Source: Phialocephala subalpina
Taxonomy: Eukaryota > Ascomycota > Leotiomycetes > Helotiales > Mollisiaceae
DNA: 64,000 nt
Reading direction: 5' to 3'
NCBI GenBank assembly: GCA_900073065.1
Contig: FJOG01000048.1
Coordinates: 106,740-170,739 of the forward strand
Under the pieces are notes generated by a model, which worked only from the letters and a program-made list of their open reading frames with translations, ran no database searches and was not told the origin of the DNA. The stretch's first letter is position 1. Each line of letters starts with the position of its first letter. The position numbers and the translations under genes were made by a program. Below, piece by piece: positions 62,886-64,000 of this stretch.

Positions 62886-64000
62886 GAAATAGAAACGCAG
62901 CTAGTTGAAAGTCTTTCCGACGCTCGAAATGTTTGAAGGGAAATCTTTTAAAGGTATCATTTGCGGCGTAAGGAACCAACATTCCGGAAGCAGAATCCGG
63001 ACCCGCTTGCCAAATATTCGGATTCGGCGGTCGCGATAGCAAATACCAGCTGTCAGGAGGGTTGTTACTGAGATCGAATACTTTCGGTACCCACTGATAT
63101 ATTACTTTGGGACAAGTCCTTAAACCGATATAACCCCCCTTTCTGTTAACACCAGAGGTTTTGGGGGTTGCTCTCAGACCCTTTCAGGGGTAGAGCTAGC
63201 CTATTGTAGACTAGTGCGGCAGAGCTTTCATAGCAAGAGATCTCTCACTTAAGAGATCTCTCCTACTCCCCACGCAATTCGATCCTTATGCTTCCCAATA
63301 CTATGACCAGAGAGCCTAATCTTTAATACTTTCAGATTGTGTAACTGGATAGGTTAGAAGGTACCGTGGCTTTGGGATTATCCCTGGCTGTGTTCTATTA
63401 TCACTGGATATCGCAGGGTTATTTCACCGAGTATACTTCCAGTCTCGTCCACATGAGTGACTCAGTTATTACTAAACACTCTGCTAGCTAGCTTCCCCTA
63501 TTTCTCGGCTATTCTCGCTTGAGTCTCTTGATACCCTGCCCCACGCAACCCAACCCCTTGGGGTCACTTTTATTGCGATCTCAGAGTCCTGAGCCGCATT
63601 TTACCTCGTACTCCTCATTAAACGCAAAGACAGAACTCAAACATTCTGAAAGCGAAAATTGTCCGACGAGCCGCGTCCGAATGCTCTTCGATCTTGCATG
63701 ATGAAATCAAACAACGACGCCATCCTTGTTACTTATTTCAATCTTTACTCTGATATGTTCATTAATCTATATATCCCTACTTGCCCGAAACCTTATACAA
63801 GGGTCACGACGAAAACAGGAAAGTACCCGAAACCTTATGAAGGGGCCACAACGAAAATTATATACCAGGTACGTATTATAATATTGCATCGTAAAATCAG
63901 ATGATCGCTTTAGTTAGGTAGCGATATAGCTAGCTAGCGCTCCGGGCCAAAGTAGAACCAGTAGACAGAGAGAGGCAAAGAGAGAAAGAGTTATGGAGTG
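62886..64000. other. No supported gene, repeats near the end
   Basis: No gene seen. Contains two copies of AAGAGATCTCT (63235-63245 and 63251-63261) and a 42-bp-spaced direct repeat starting CCCGAAACCTTAT at 63784 and 63826. Confidence 0.5.
63784..63859 (+). repeat. Direct repeat, 34-bp units
   Basis: CCCGAAACCTTATACAAGGG (63784) and CCCGAAACCTTATGAAGGGG (63826) each continue with TCAC or CCAC and then GACGAAAA or AACGAAAA, 42 bp apart. The differences are mostly transitions. Confidence 0.75.

Overview
The window is a piece of a filamentous ascomycete genome (Pezizomycotina; Leotiomycetes is my inference). The evidence is short GT-AG introns (mostly 45-125 nt, often with a CTRAC-like branch site), Zn2Cys6 regulators, a HET-domain protein, a NACHT-ankyrin protein, a CYP504-like P450 and transposon copies with a repeat-induced point mutation (RIP) signature. 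There are three assembly gaps (7121-7650, 19331-19791, 52498-53254), each of which falls in or next to a gene.

Layout. 1-13.7 kb: an aldo/keto reductase, a possible small tail-anchored protein, a hypothetical protein with a coding minisatellite, a decayed FAD monooxygenase, a HET-domain protein, a small basic protein and an MFS transporter. 14-17 kb: three tandem paralogues with a probable beta-trefoil (fascin-like) fold. The middle one is cut off exactly at the edge of a perfect 250-bp tandem duplication. 17.5-21 kb: an interrupted member of a fungal lineage-specific membrane-protein family and an aldo/keto reductase relic. 21-27 kb: a Zn2Cys6 regulator whose 1.36-kb intron holds two tRNA-like, Pol III-like units, followed by a frameshifted trichothecene-acetyltransferase-like gene. 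27.2-30 kb: an A/T-rich block holding a complete 1.84-kb pogo/Fot1-type element with TA target duplication, inverted ends and 15 in-frame TAA/TAG stops.

30.5-46.1 kb is the most coherent functional block. It holds an enolase-superfamily sugar-acid dehydratase (L-fuconate/L-galactonate type), a GH36 raffinose-synthase-like protein, a secreted GH27 alpha-galactosidase, a GH95 alpha-L-fucosidase, a sugar/oligosaccharide transporter, a Zn2Cys6 regulator and a GDSL esterase. I infer a fungal cluster for using fucosylated and galactosylated glycans such as xyloglucan side chains. In this model outer galactose is trimmed by the secreted enzyme, oligosaccharides or sugars are imported, fucose and galactose are released by enzymes without evident signal peptides, acetyl groups are removed by the esterase, and fuconate is dehydrated in the cytosol.

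46.1-55 kb: a long gene-poor stretch, a NACHT-ankyrin (NLR-like) gene running into a gap, and repeat-rich DNA including a second copy of a dispersed repeat found at 30.0 kb. 55-58.9 kb: a divergent pair, a CYP504-like phenylacetate hydroxylase and fumarylacetoacetase, both of the phenylacetate/tyrosine-homogentisate route. 59-63 kb: a trypsin-fold serine protease-like protein and a D-amino-acid oxidase. 63-64 kb: repeats only.

All functions are read from motifs and family resemblance in the translated sequence. No database search was run. Exon joins were chosen by splice signals plus reading-frame and family continuity.
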